Under the pieces are notes generated by a model that saw nothing but the letters and a program-made list of their open reading frames with translations, had not been told where the DNA came from and ran no database searches. DNA of 64,000 nucleotides from Hyperoodon ampullatus. Its lineage: Eukaryota > Chordata > Mammalia > Artiodactyla > Ziphiidae. The stretch lies in NCBI GenBank assembly GCA_949752795.1, contig OX457063.1, positions 73,353,771 through 73,417,770 of the forward strand, given 5' to 3'. The position numbers were made by a program, and so were the translations under genes. Positions 25,411-37,349 of this stretch are shown here, piece after piece. Each line of letters begins with the position of its first letter. The first letter of the stretch is position 1.

Positions 25411-25990
25411 TAACAAAAATCAAAAATATTTCTTCTCTAAAAGTCAATTTTTAATTTCATGCTATGTGGTTAAATATTTTAATGTCCATGTCAAAGATAA
25501 ACCTATAAGCTGTTGTTCAAGGCTTGTCATAACAAGAGAATGACTTTTAGTAAGAAAAAAACCCCACATTTAAATTAGTATTCCCATAACTCTGTTTGTG
25601 AAACTTACTATTAGTATGCACTCAATAAAAATCGGTCCTTGTTGACCAACTACAAGGCATCAAAGCAATATAAATCCATCCATTTGACAGATTTGGGAAA
25701 AACAGGGAGAGGAAAGAAAAAACATGGAAAGAAATGAATTTAATATTTACTTTGACTCATTTTCCAGTGGAATGCCCCCAAATGACTATAAGTAAAAAAG
25801 AATAAAAAGTTTAATACTAAGTTCTAGGATAAGTTTTCTTTCTAATCTTTGTGGGAAAAGTTTAGAAACTTGTAAGTATTCCCTACTGAAAAGATAAGGC
25901 TTTACAAGTGAGAAAATTCTTGAGGAGAATCACCTTGTTTTAGATGTCACTGTTAATATTACTGCTAATAAAAGTAATCAGTACAAATAG
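25411..25990. other. Unassigned interval
   Basis: Nothing recognised. Confidence 0.4.
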
Positions 25991-25994
25991 ATAC

Positions 25995-26145
25995 CACTAA
26001 TTTAAGCAACTACTATACGCTTTACATATTTAATCTTCACTACAAACTTGTGAAGGTGGAGTTATTATATCTGTTTATAGATAAGAAATATGAATGCTAT
26101 ATTAAGCAAGAACTTTTTCAAAGTCATATAGCCAGTATTATCAGT
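25995..26145 (-). repeat. Probable MIR SINE remnant
   Basis: It contains 'caactactatacgctttacatatttaatcttcac', 'cttgtgaaggtggagttatta' and 'caaagtcatatagccag', in antisense MIR order. Confidence 0.55.
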
Positions 26146-26179
26146 ATGTTTTCCTTTCATAACTCACGTTTTTATGTGT

Positions 26180-27775
26180 GTGTGTCCTTCCGAGACATCT
26201 CTGTCAAACATGTAGTAGAAAGATTTTTCCCATGTTTTATTATGGAAATTAATTTAGTTTTAGATCTTACACTTAGGTCTATAATCTGTTTTGAGTCTGA
26301 GATGGGTTTTGAATTTCATTATTTTGCACCTAGATCCAAAATTTTCAATCTCAAGTGTTTAAAAAGGTTATTCATTCTCCATTAAATTACCTTGGCACAT
26401 TTATCAAAAACGAATTGACTGTATATGTGTGGGTCTCTTTCTAGAGTTAGCTCTGTTCCATTGTTCAATGCATCTATCCTTAAATCAATACTACACTATT
26501 TTGTTTAGGATAACTTTATAATAAGTTTTGAAATCAGGTAATGTGAGTTCTCTCCATTTTTGAATATTTTAAATTATTTTGTGTAATATAGGTTCCTTGG
26601 ATTTCCCAATATCTATAAAAAAAACACTACTGGAATTTTAATGAGAATTAACATGTTATGAATATTGAGTCTTCTGACCCATAAAAACAGTATGGCTCTC
26701 CAGTTATTTCTGTCTTCTTTAATTTCTGTCAATAATATTTCATTGTTTCCAGTATAATGGTCTTGCACGTATATATTAAAAACATTTTTTTACTAAGTAT
26801 TTGATGGAATTTTATGCTATTATAAATGGCAGTTTTTACTCCAGTTTCCAGTTTGTTGCTTATATATGGAAACATAATTGATTCTTATGTGTTGATTTTC
26901 ATATGCTTTTCCATATCCATTAATATAATGTTATGATCATTTCTTTATTTAGCTTTTTAATACAGAAAAGTATATCAATTACTATTTAAATAGTCAACCA
27001 ACCTTGAATTCCTGGGATAAATCCAGGTTGGTAATTATGTACTATTATTTTTCTATATTTCTAGACTTAATTTATTAACACTTTGTTAATCATTTTTGTC
27101 TCTACTTATGAGAAATATTGGTCTGTCATTTCTTATCTTGTAATGTCTTTGTGTAGTTTTTCTATCAGGTATCAGGTTAATATTGACTTGATAAGATGGG
27201 TTTGGAAGTCTGTTCTCTCTTGTTTTTCTGGAATAATTTGTAAAAGGTTGATATTATTTCTTCCTTAAATGTTCAATAGAATTTACCAGTGAAGTCAAGT
27301 GGGATTGGAACTTTCTTTGTTGAAAGATTTTTAACTACAAATACTACAAATGTAATATATTTATAGAATATAGGACTGTTCAGATTATATATTTCTTCAT
27401 GAGTGAAATTTGGCAGTTTCTAGCTTTTAATACTTTTTCTTTTTATCAAAGTTGTCAAATTTATGACCATAAAATTTTTCATAATCTTTTCTTATTATCT
27501 ATTTATGTCTACAGGGTCTGTAGTAATGTAAGCTTTTTCATTCCTGATATTGGTAATTTCTACCCCTTCTCCTTTTTCCTTAATCTGGCTAAACACCTAT
27601 TCATTTTATTAATCTTTTCAAAGAACCAGCTTTTAGTTTCATTAATTTTCTCTATTACCTTTTTTTCTATTTTATTGATTTTGCACCTATCTTTATTATT
27701 TCTTTTTGTTTATGTTAAATTTACTTTTGTTTTTATGGAGTCAAATAGAAGCTTAGATCATTGGATTTAGCCCTT
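26180..27775 (-). mobile_element. Old L1M, ORF2 part (left half of a split element)
   Basis: On the minus strand this reads L1M ORF2 from its C-terminal third to the linker between endonuclease and RT. On the plus strand one sees 'ttggcacatttatcaaaaac', 'ccttgaattcctgggataaatcc' and 'cttttcaaagaaccagctttt'. It breaks off at ~27,775 and resumes without gap in L1 order at ~29,385. All frames are broken. Confidence 0.85.
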
Positions 27776-28157
27776 TTTTAATCCAGCTTTACTGAGATTT
27801 AATAGAATATAACATTGTGTAAGTTTAAGGTATACAATGTGATGACTTGATACATGTATATATTACAAAATATTACAATAAGGTTTGTTAACACATCTAT
27901 TATCTCATGCAATTAACATTTTGTTATTGTTCTTATGATGAGAAAGAACATTAAAGCTCTACTCTTATAACAACTTTGATATATACAACAGTATCATTAA
28001 CTATACTCACCATTCTGTATATTACATACCCAGAAATTATTCATCTTATAACTGAAAGTTTGTATGCTTTGACTAACATCTCCCCATTTCCCCCACCTCT
28101 TAGTCTCTGTTTAACATTATACTCTCTGCTTCTATGAATTTGAATGTAATGTTATAC

Positions 28158-28218
28158 TCGGATTTTTCACTGTACAGGAGGTTGGCACCCCCAACCCCTG
28201 TGTTGTTCAAGGGTCAAC

Positions 28219-28219
<1 letters not shown>
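28158..28219. repeat. Tigger/MER28-type terminal fragment
   Basis: 'cggatttttcactg' through 'tgttgttcaagggtcaact' is the end of a Tigger-family (mariner-like) DNA transposon whose ends read agttgacccttgaacaac. Only one terminus is present, so it is a partial copy. Confidence 0.7.
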
Positions 28220-28253
<34 letters not shown>

Positions 28254-28264
28254 GTATATATACA

Positions 28265-28297
<33 letters not shown>

Positions 28298-28367
28298 GTA
28301 TATATACATATATATACATATATATATAAGCCTATTATCAAATATATATATATATATATATATATAT
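28219..28367. repeat. (TA)n/(TATG)n microsatellite
   Basis: About 150 bp of TA with TATG and TACA interruptions. A block of roughly 44 bp is repeated almost exactly (28,228- and 28,272-). The right end merges into the L1 sequence 'tatatatatatcac…tttatccattc'. Confidence 0.9.
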
Positions 28368-28660
28368 CACTTTTATCCATTCATTTGCCAAAGGACACAG
28401 GCTATGTCTTGGCTATTGTGAATAATGCTGCAATAAACATAGCTATGGAAATATCTCTTCAAGATAGTGATTTCATCTTCTTCAGCTGTATACCCAGAAG
28501 TGGGATTGCTGGATCACATGGTAGTTTTTTTTTTTTTTTAGTTCTTTTGAGGAAACTACACTATTTTCCACACTAGCTGTACCAATCTACATTCCTACCA
28601 GCAGTGCACAAGGGTTCCCTTTCTCTACATCCTTGCCAGCATTCATTATGTCTTGGCTTT

Positions 28661-28978
28661 TTTTTTTTTTTTAAAGAAGATGTTGGGGGTAGGAGTTTAT
28701 TACTTAATTTATTTATTTTTGCTGTGTTGGGTCTTCGTTTCTGTGTGAGGGCTTTCTCTAGTTGTGGCAAGCAGGGGCCACTCTTCATCGTGGTGCACGG
28801 GTCTCTCACTATCACGACCTCTCTTGTGGAGCACGGGCTCCAGACACACAGGCTCAGTAATTGTGGCTCACGGGCCTAGTTGCTCCGCGGCATGTGGGAT
28901 CATCCCAGACCAGGGCTCGAACCCGTGTCCCCAGCATTAGCAGGCAGATTCTCAACCACTATGCCACCAAGGAAGCCC
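28661..28978 (-). mobile_element. CHR-type SINE (long form) inside L1M
   Basis: Target duplications tgtcttggcttt at 28,649-28,660 and 28,979-28,990 are identical. The minus-strand body ends 'ccaccaaggaagccc'. It has the same extra tail module as the 23,943 copy (aagatgttgggggtaggag), here followed by an additional 'cttaatttatttatttttg' block. Confidence 0.92.
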
Positions 28979-30159
28979 TGTCTTGGCTTTTTTATAATAA
29001 CCATTCTAACAGATGTGAGAGATATCTCATTGTGGTTTTGATTTGCATTTTCCTGATGATCAGTGATGTTGAGCACCTTTTCACGTACTAGTTGGACACT
29101 TGGATGTATTCTTTGGAAAATGTTTATTCAGGTCCTCTGCCCATTTTTTAATTTAATTTTATGGATTTTTTTCTATTTATTTATATGAATTCTTTATATA
29201 TTTTCGGTATTAACTCCTTAGCAAATACATAGTTTGCACATATTTTCTCCCATTCCATAGGTTGCCTTTTTATTTTGTTGATTGTTTCTTTTGCTGTGCA
29301 GAAGCTTTTTCATTTGATGTAGTCCCATTTGTTGCTTATACTTTTGGTGTCATATGCAAAAAAATCATTGTCTTTTTTTTCTTTTCTAATATAAGCATTT
29401 GACATTTGCAACTTAGCCAGTCTTTGGCTGCATCTCCCAAAATTTAATATGTCATATTTTCATTTTTATTCAGTTCAAAGTATTTTCTATTTTCTCTGTG
29501 ATTTATTTTTTGACCTATGGGATATTTAGATGTGTACTATTTAATTTACAAATCTTTAGGGATTTTCCAAGTATCTTTCTGATATTAAATTCTAAATTGA
29601 TTTTATTTTTGTCTGAACATCATAGTTTGTATTATTTCAACTCTTTATCATTTGCAGCATTTTGAATGGTCCAGAAAATGTTCTATCTTCATTAATGTTT
29701 CATGTACACTTAAAAAGATGTGTATTTTGCTATTATTTGTTGAAATCGTTTATAAATATCAGTGTGGTAAAGATGGTTAATAGTATTGTCCAAGCCTTCT
29801 TACTGAAGATTTTGTCTACATGAGCCATTTATAAAGAGAGGAATGTTGAATTCTCCAACTATAGTTGTGAATTTGCCTCTTTACCATTTCAGTTCTATCT
29901 TTTCTTCATATATTTTGAAGCTCTATCATTTGAAGAATTCATACTTAGGACTGTAAAACTTCCTGGATTAGATGACCCCTTTAACATTATGTAATGTTCC
30001 TTTATATCTCTTATAATGTTTCTTGTTCTGAACTACTTTGTCTAATTTACTTTACATTTACATTAGATATAATGTAAATCTAATTTACATTATACTTAAC
30101 CCAACTTCAGTTGATTAGTGTTTACATGGTATATCTTTTAAATCTATCTGTATCTTTTT

Positions 30160-30160
<1 letters not shown>

Positions 30161-30190
<30 letters not shown>

Positions 30191-30507
30191 AATTTAGTTA
30201 TTTTATTATTTATTTATTTTTGGCAGTGTTGGTTTTTCGTTGCTGCGCGCGGGCTTTCTCTAGTTGCGGTGAGTGGGGGCTACTCTTCGTTGCGATGCAC
30301 AGGCTTCTCATTGCGGTGGCTTCTCTCATTGTGAAGCACGGGCTCTAGGTGTGCGGGCTTCAGTAGTTGTAGTGCATGGGCTCAATAGTTGTGGCGCATG
30401 GGCTTAGTTGCTCCGCGGCATGTGGGATCTTCCCGGACCAGGGCTTGAACCCGTGTCCCCTGCAATGGCAGGCGGATTCTTAACCACTGCACCACCAGGG
30501 AAGTCTC
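30161..30507 (-). mobile_element. CHR-type SINE (long form) inside L1M
   Basis: The minus-strand body ends with 'ccaccagggaag'. The T-rich (TTTA)n side at 30,161-30,220 is its tail. Imperfect duplications 'tctgtatctttttat' and 'tctatatctttatat' flank it. It lacks the 'gatgttgggggtaggag' module. Confidence 0.88.
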
Positions 30508-31304
30508 CTCTATATCTTTATATTTAAAGTGAGTTTCTTGTAGACAAATATAGTTGGATATTACTTTTGTTAATACCATTTGACAATACCTAGCTTTTAA
30601 CCGGCATGTTTACACCATTTACACTTAATATAATACCAATATGATTGGACTTACATCTACCTTTTTACTATTTATTTTCTAAATGTGCCATATATTCTTC
30701 ATTTACCCCCTTTTTTTTTCTGTCTTTTTTATGGTTTAAATGAGTAATTTTCTGATTCAATTTTGTCTCCACTACTGGCCTATTATAGTATTTTGTTTTA
30801 CTTTTTAGTGTCTTCTCTAGGATTTACAATATGCATCTTTAATTTCTCACAACCTATCTTCCAAAAATATACACATCATTATGTTGTAAAAAACCACACA
30901 GTATCATTTCCTTCTACTAATTCCTTGCTATTGTTTTCATATGTTTTACTCCTAATTATGTTATAAATCCCACAGTACAGTGTTACTATTTTTGCTTCAG
31001 ATATTTGACTTTTTAAAGTGTTTTTTAGAAAATGTTTTGTATTCTCACCTTTTTATATCATTCACAGCATTATTCAATGTTGTAGGTCCAAATATTCATG
31101 TTGTATTATATTTCTTCTAACTGAAACACTTCCTTTAACATTTCTCATGGTGAAAATTCACTGCCAATAAATTTTCTCATCTTTTGTTTGCTGAGCAAGT
31201 CCTCTATTTTACTTTTATTAAACAAAGCTATTTTGCTTGGTATAAAATTATGAGTTAACAGCTTTTTTTTTCTTTCTTTCAGCACTTTAAAGATATCCAT
31301 TACT

Positions 31305-31630
31305 GGGCTTCCTTGGTGGCACAGTGGTTGAGAGTGTGCCTGCCAATGCAGGGGACATGGGTTCGATTCCTGGTCCAGCAAGATCCCACATGCTGCAGAG
31401 CAACTGAGCCCTGTGTGCTACAACTACTCAGACTGCACTCTAGAGCCCCCGAGCCACAACAACTGAGCCTGCGTGCCTAGAGCCTGTGCTCCACAACAAG
31501 AGAAGCCGCTGCAGTAAGAAGCCCGCACACTTCAACAAAGAGTAGCCCCCACTTGTGGCAACTAGAGAAACCCCGTGTGCAGCAACAAAGACCCAACACA
31601 GCCAACAAATAAATAAATTTATAAATAAAT
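31305..31630 (+). mobile_element. CHR-type SINE, older long form, inside L1M
   Basis: It starts at 'gggcttccttggtggcacag' and ends in an (AAAT)n-like tail. Duplications aaagatatccattact (31,289-31,304) and the same with one change (31,631-31,646) flank it. The tRNA B-box is canonical: ggttcgattcc at 31,360-31,370. The longer 3' body ('gagtagcccccacttgtggcaac', 'gacccaacacagcc') marks it as an older CHR-1-like form. Confidence 0.92.
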
Positions 31631-32500
31631 AAAGATATCTATTACTTTCTGCTTTGTTTAGTGTCTGATGAGAAACCTGCTGTCATTTTTATCTGTGGTC
31701 TTCTGTATACAATGTTTTCTTTTCCTCTGGATGCCTTCAAGATTTTCTCCTCGTATTTGGCTTTCAGAAATTTGGGTATGATGTGCCTAAGTGTGTTTTT
31801 CTTTTAATGTATCATGTTTGAGAGTCTCTACCTTCTTTGATCTGTTGTTTGTGGTCTTTCATTCATTTTAGAAAAAAACTGGCCATTATTATCTCTTTGA
31901 ATATTTATTCTGTGCTGTCTGTCTCTATCTTCTCATGAAAATGTAATCATATATATATTAAATCATTTTATATTATCCCACAGTTATTGTATACCCTATT
32001 CTGTTGTTTCTTCTTCTTTTTCTCTTTTGTTTCAGTTTGAATGCTTTCTATTGATCTAATGTACAGTTAACCAGTTCTTTCCACTGCTATATCCAGACTG
32101 CTGATAAGCCCATCAACTGAAATTTTCTTCTCTGTTAGCATGTTTTCCATGTCCAGCATTCTCATTGGATTCTTTTTTTATCTCCATATGCCTGCTGAAA
32201 TTTCCCATCTGTTCGTGCATGTTTTTCTCTTTTCCACTACACCCTTTAACATATTTAACATAGTTATTTCAAAGTACTTCATCTAATGTTCCATAATCAG
32301 GGTCACATCTTGATTTGATTCTGTTGATTGTTTATCTCTTGCTAATGGGTTATTGCTGTTGTTCCTGCTACTTTTTTGTGTATTATATAATATTTGATCA
32401 AATGCAAATATTGTGTATAAACAAATAGTGAGGTAAATTTAAAACTGAAAATGGACACATTTCTTTTGCTTTCAGTCCATTAGTGTGGAGGTTGGGTTAG

Positions 32501-33300
32501 TCTATACAGTAGTTGAACTCAGTTAGTTTTGGTTGTTCATCTAATTACCTTTAGTTTACCATAGACTTCAAACTCCTCCAGTGATAGACTGCTTCTACCT
32601 TGTGCTTCGTATGAGACCTAGAGTGTTGGGAGGATTTTTATCAGTATTTCTGTTCCATTCTCACCTTTCAGCAGAGTTTGCATGCTCATCACAAGGGGAT
32701 CTTTTTCCAGAATTTTCCCCCTCTTCCAGAAATAGATTACCTGCTTTAGCTTGTTACTAAGTGCAAGGATTATGTGGGTGCCTGGGAATTTTCAGTCTCT
32801 TGTTTTAAACTTCTCAGTATTCCTTCTCCTCTCATCATGGCAGCCCCAACCTACCTTGCATCAATGGAGAATCTTGTGCAAAGTTGAGTTTCATGGCCCT
32901 ATCCTGTAACAGAACTCTGCTTGTCATCAGTGCAAGATCTTGGGCTCAAGTAAGTCTCCAATTTCATTCACTAGTGGCAGACAACTTTTTTCTTCTACTC
33001 CTTACCCAATGGCAACCAAACTTTGCCTGGTATCAGGGGTGAGAGGCCAATCCTTTTTTTCATGTAAGAAAATGATTCAGATAAGGGCCCGACCTTGCAC
33101 CTTTCCATCGGTAGCAGCCAGTCACCATCGACATGCCTGCACCACAAAATAGTTTCTCTCAGTTCTCCTTCCTTGCCTCCAATCCTATTTGTAAGCACCC
33201 AGTTAGGGCCCATGGACAAGCATTGGTGAGTGCTTGCAGACTCTCCTTTGTGTGGGGCTTTCAAGGGTTCTAAATTGTTATGCTTGTCCATATTTGACCT
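32501..33300 (-). repeat. Probable 5'UTR region of the old L1M
   Basis: This GC-richer block directly follows the ORF1-like part in minus-strand order, which is where the L1 5'UTR should be. I do not recognise specific L1M 5'UTR phrases with confidence. A 98-codon minus-strand open stretch (32,995-33,291) starts with a non-ATG codon when read strictly and has no known domain. Confidence 0.4.
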
Positions 33301-33325
33301 TTAAAAATTTGTTAAAATTTTAGTT

Positions 33326-33365
33326 TGTATTAGTCAGGATTCTCCAGAGAAACAGAACCAACAGG

Positions 33366-33402
<37 letters not shown>

Positions 33403-33814
33403 GAAATTTATTATAAGGAATTGGCTCATATAATTATAGAAGCTGAGAAGTCCAGACCCAGGGGAGCTGACAGTATACTTCTAGTGTGAGTCTGAAGACC
33501 TGAGAAGCAGGAGAGCTAGTGATGTAAGTTCTATTCCAAATCTGAAGGCTGGAGAAGACCAACGTCCAAGCTTTAAGTCAGGCCTTTATTCTCTTCAGGT
33601 CTTCATGGATTAGATGAGGCCCACCCACATCAGGAAAGATGATCTGCTTTACTCAGTTTACCAATTCAAATATTAATCTCATCCAGAAACACCTCAGACA
33701 CACATCCAATAATAATGTTAATAATAATAAATCCAATAATAATAAGCAATGTTTAATCAAATATTTGGGCATCACATGGCCCAGTCAAGTTGACACATAA
33801 AATTAACCATCACA
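33326..33814 (-). mobile_element. Solo LTR, MLT2 (ERVL) type
   Basis: On the plus strand it runs from 'tgtattagtcaggattctccagag' to 'cacataaaattaaccatcaca'. The minus strand therefore begins TGTGATGGTTAATTTTATGT and ends ...CTAATACA, the TG…CA termini of MLT2-type ERVL LTRs. A polyadenylation signal (AATAAA, minus strand, near 33,410) sits where expected. Internal phrases 'gaggcccacccacatcagg' and 'agtcaagttgacacata' fit. No internal retroviral genes are present, so it is a recombined solo LTR. Five-base target repeats are not evident. Confidence 0.85.
33366..33400. repeat. (GT)n microsatellite inside the LTR
   Basis: About 17 GT units follow 'accaacaggat', at a spot where MLT2 LTRs normally carry a short TG/TA repeat. 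Confidence 0.95.
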
Positions 33815-33819
33815 CTTGT

Positions 33820-35200
33820 TTTCTTCTTACCTGATTTTTCTTTTTACTGTACTCTATCAAAGGCAAATTTTGTGTGGCCCCTATCTCTTTGGAGGCGCTT
33901 GCCATCCTTTGGAATTCAGTGACCTTGGTTGTCTGGACTCTCTGATGAGTACAAACAAGTTATGATTTTATAGATTATCCCATATTTTTGTTGTTAGAGT
34001 AGGAACAATCTATATCCAAAATAGAAGCAGTTTTCCTGAGTATTCCTAACAGAGTAAAAAGCTTTTGAATCAAGACACGTTTATCAAACACCTGTCAGTT
34101 TTGTTTTTTACAGTGACTGGAAAGATGAGTAATAATGGAATGTCTCTACTTTTAATGCGTTACTAACCTAGTGCATGGGAATGGTGAGTGTGTAACGACA
34201 AATAATGTTAATAGTTCAGTGAAAATCATTTAATAATAATATTCTTTATGCTAAGAACCTAGGTCACCAAGGTACTTTATAGTGTACAAAAATAGCTATG
34301 CTGACTCAAATTTTGCTTAGAGTCAGTTCTATATTTCTCAGTATTAAAAATAATAATACCACTGGCTTGATTCCTCAGTTTATGGTATACTTTTACCTAG
34401 ATTTTTCACATGCAGGGTATTTGTAACAGCATTCTTTAGCTTATACATGTTACTATTTGTGAGAATAAAATTAAACTTCTTTATATTTTGAATGACCATT
34501 CCAGGCTACCTAAATTTCATTGCTAAATTCTAACAAGCTAGCATCATACTTAACATCTTCTTGTCTTTCGTAAATTGTATTAGAATTGAGAGCTGAAAAG
34601 CTACGGCCTTAAACAAGTGGTAAAGATACACCTTATTTTCTTTGCTGAGTAAAAGCATGGAAATGGGAAGGTAGTTTAACAGAGATCGACTACACTTTAT
34701 ATTAAAGTTTTCCTCATAACAACATACAAAAAATGGACCCACTTCTCACAATAAATATTACTTATATATTATTAAGAGTTTAGTAAAATAGCAATTTATT
34801 TTTAATTACATGCTATAGATATGTGAAAACTTAACCTCAACTTTTCATTTTTTGGTTTCATACTATAAAAATAACCTTTTTGAAGTTCAGATGCAAACAT
34901 TCTCTGGGACCTTGAAAAGTTTAAACATTCTTAGCACAGTGCCTGTAAATATATTGTGAATAAAATGATCTTACTCTTACCTTCTTTCCTAAGTCCAAGG
35001 ATGATAATAAAGTAAGGAAAGGTGATAAAGTCTGAACCACTAGCAGCAGCAGCTTTATAGTTCCTAAACCAAACAATTTATAAACTAACTTTATCAGAAA
35101 AAACCCCACTATGCAATCTAATAGGGAAAGGATAGCTGTGTCATTAATGGATCATACATGTTTGTAGTTGTCATTCATATGAGTTAACACATGATCATCC
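33820..35200. other. Unassigned interval
   Basis: AT-rich and noncoding as far as I can see. A weak 'agcacagtgcctgtaaatatattgtgaataaa' near 34,933 may be a scrap of MIR or L2. Confidence 0.45.
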
Positions 35201-35214
35201 AAAAGCCACTGATA

Positions 35215-35540
35215 GGAATAGAGACGCAGACATAGAGAATGGACTTGAGGACACGGGGAGGGGGAAGGGTAAGCTGGCATGAAGTGAGAGAGTGGCATGG
35301 ACTTATATACACTACCAAAAGTAAAATAGATAGCTAGTGGGAAACAGCTGCATAGCACAGGGAGATCAGCTCAGTGCTTTGTGACCAACTAGAGGGGTGG
35401 GATAGGGAGGGTGGGAGGGAAATGCAAGAGGAAGGGGATATGGGGATATATGTATATGTATAGCTGATTCACTTTGTTATACAGCAGAAACTAACACACC
35501 ATTGTAAAGCAATTATACTCCAATAAAGATGTTAAAAAAA
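35215..35540 (+). mobile_element. 5'-truncated L1, 3'UTR only, with TSD
   Basis: It contains only L1 3'UTR, from 'gaatagagacgcagac' to 'ccaataaagatgttaaaaaaa'. Flanking aaaagccactgata (35,201-35,214) and aaaagtcactgata (35,537-35,550) are a 14-bp duplication with one change. The typical L1 terminal AATAAA is retained. It includes a G-rich stretch at 35,394-35,425. Confidence 0.93.
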
Positions 35541-35550
35541 GTCACTGATA

Positions 35551-37345
35551 ATATGTTTGAATAAAAAGATAAAATAAAGACTATTATTGGAACCTGCTGT
35601 ATACTGATAGCCTAGTTCTCCATTTTTGCTGCAAAGCAAAATGTGTCTTAAAGAGAAAAAAATGTATCTTTAAAAAAATACAAAAAAATTCCTGTGGGAA
35701 GGGATAATAAATTATTTTAAACCTATATAAACCTCAGCAGATATAAACCATGTAATATGCACCCCAAATTTGGAGAATTCCATTAAACAATTCAGAATAC
35801 CTTCATATTTTCTCCAATACACGAACCATATTTCCACCAAAATCTCCACCATCTTTGACTATTTGTTATTCACTATGGGTGCTGATGCCAAATTCAAATC
35901 TATAGGAATTAACCAAAATGAGTACCTGAGAATTTGATTCCATCCCTTCCATTCCCAGTAATATAGCCAAGAGTGGCCCGAGCATGAAAATTATTATAAT
36001 TTGTTGCCTTCGAATTTTCTGGAATCTCACTGAAGATGAAACTGTTTCATAAAATTGTTATTTGAAAACTCTGTTTTAGCTCCTCTGAGAATTATTCCAG
36101 AATTATTCACTAAGAAGTAACAGCATCAAGGAAACTTTGTGGGCAGTGGCCAACTTCCACTTGCTTTTCTCCCCGTTTTCCCTGTTACAGGCCAGGGAAA
36201 GATGTCAGTGCAGTTGGTATTCCTTAATAGAAAAATTTCCCACTCGTTCTAACAGTTCAGCCCACTCAGTACAAAACAAACTGAGGGTCAGGGGTCAGTG
36301 CCAACAGTTCTTTGCTGTTTGTCTCATTAGTTTTAAAATATGATGTATAACAATTATCCCCTGAATTTCAGTTTCCTGATGAAAATATGACAAATTTATT
36401 TCAACTATTCTGATGTAGGAAGCTAATTAAGTAAACTAGTTTAGCAACTGATCATGTTTCACTAATTTCAACCATCTGCCTCAACATTTGTTCCTATGTG
36501 TACCAGCTTTCATAGCTTCTTTCCTCTAATAGCAATTAATGAAACTGTTAATAAGCTACATATATCATACAATGTTGTAACAATTTACCAAAGGATAACA
36601 TTATGAGACAAATTACATTTAACAATTGTAGAAAAATGACTCTGATTATCAAATGTTATACAACATCAACTAGTTTTCTTCTTAACTCATGCTTCTCAAT
36701 TAATTCTCTAATTTAACACATATTTTATGTATAATTCATAATTTTAGCTCTCGGTCATATTTGCCATCTATTTTTACATGCTGACTGCTTATATGAGACA
36801 CATATTAATGAAATACAACCTCTGTGCAAATTACTGAGCCTTGATTTTATTTTCAATCACACTTTGAAGTTCACTGAGCTTTTTCATAAGAACTCTTTTC
36901 AGTGATTGTGGAATGCATAAAGAAGCAAGCTATACTATTACCCAGTTTTTGTGCTATATTCAAAGAATGGTCTATGTACAAACACACACTTATATCATGA
37001 TTTTAATTTTTTTAATGAGATTAATTTATAAAGACCTTGAATGAAAACAAAAAGTAAGTGGCCTAGAAAAATAAGTCCTGTTGAACTACTTTAGCCTTCT
37101 AGAATAGCTTAATGCATTCGGTAACACTCACACAAAAGAAAAATATAAAACATCATTAGAAAAAAATATATATCATTAGACTTTGCTAAGAATTTGGGCT
37201 TTATTTTCATGGCAATTAAAAAAATAAATATATTAACACCTCTTTAATATGTTTTCATGAAATACACAGTAAGTACTAAAAGTTCACCTCACCAGTACTA
37301 AGTACCCCTCTGTTTAGCCACTACTCTTGTCCAAATATACATCCA
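35551..37345. other. Unassigned AT-rich interval
   Basis: About 1.8 kb with no repeat or gene recognised. Confidence 0.45.
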
Positions 37346-37349
37346 TATA

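Larger units (their letters stand above)
27776..29384 (-). mobile_element. L1M 3' fragment nested in an older L1M
   Basis: Minus-strand order: 3'UTR at 27,778-28,157 ('atccagctttactgagatttaa', 'gtttaaggtatacaatgtgatg'), then the ORF2 C-terminal part at 28,368-29,380 ('ggctattgtgaataatgctgc', 'tacccagaagtgggattgctgg'). It is interrupted by a Tigger end plus an AT microsatellite and by a SINE. Imperfect border repeats 'atcattggattt' (27,759) and 'atcattgtcttt' (~29,364) are a candidate decayed target duplication. It separates the two halves of the outer L1M. Confidence 0.8.
29385..32500 (-). mobile_element. Old L1M, ORF2 endonuclease to ORF1 (right half of a split element)
   Basis: It continues the 26,180-27,775 element in L1 order. 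29,385-30,150 corresponds to the ORF2 linker and endonuclease region ('ctgcatctcccaaaatttaatatg', 'ggtccagaaaatgttctatctt', 'gttgaattctccaactatagttg'). 30,510-31,280 continues toward the N-terminus and the ORF1-ORF2 gap. 31,640-32,490 is ORF1-like ('gtctgatgagaaacctgctgtc', 'gtatgatgtgcctaagtgtg'). Two SINEs interrupt it. It is heavily decayed, with no usable frame. Confidence 0.75.

Noticed and set aside
28134..28421. Repetitive I/Y-rich ORF
   Set aside because: It is a translation of the TA microsatellite.
33326..33814. Provirus with internal genes next to the LTR
   Set aside because: Only one LTR is present, and the flanks on both sides are unrelated DNA. No retroviral coding sequence is visible.
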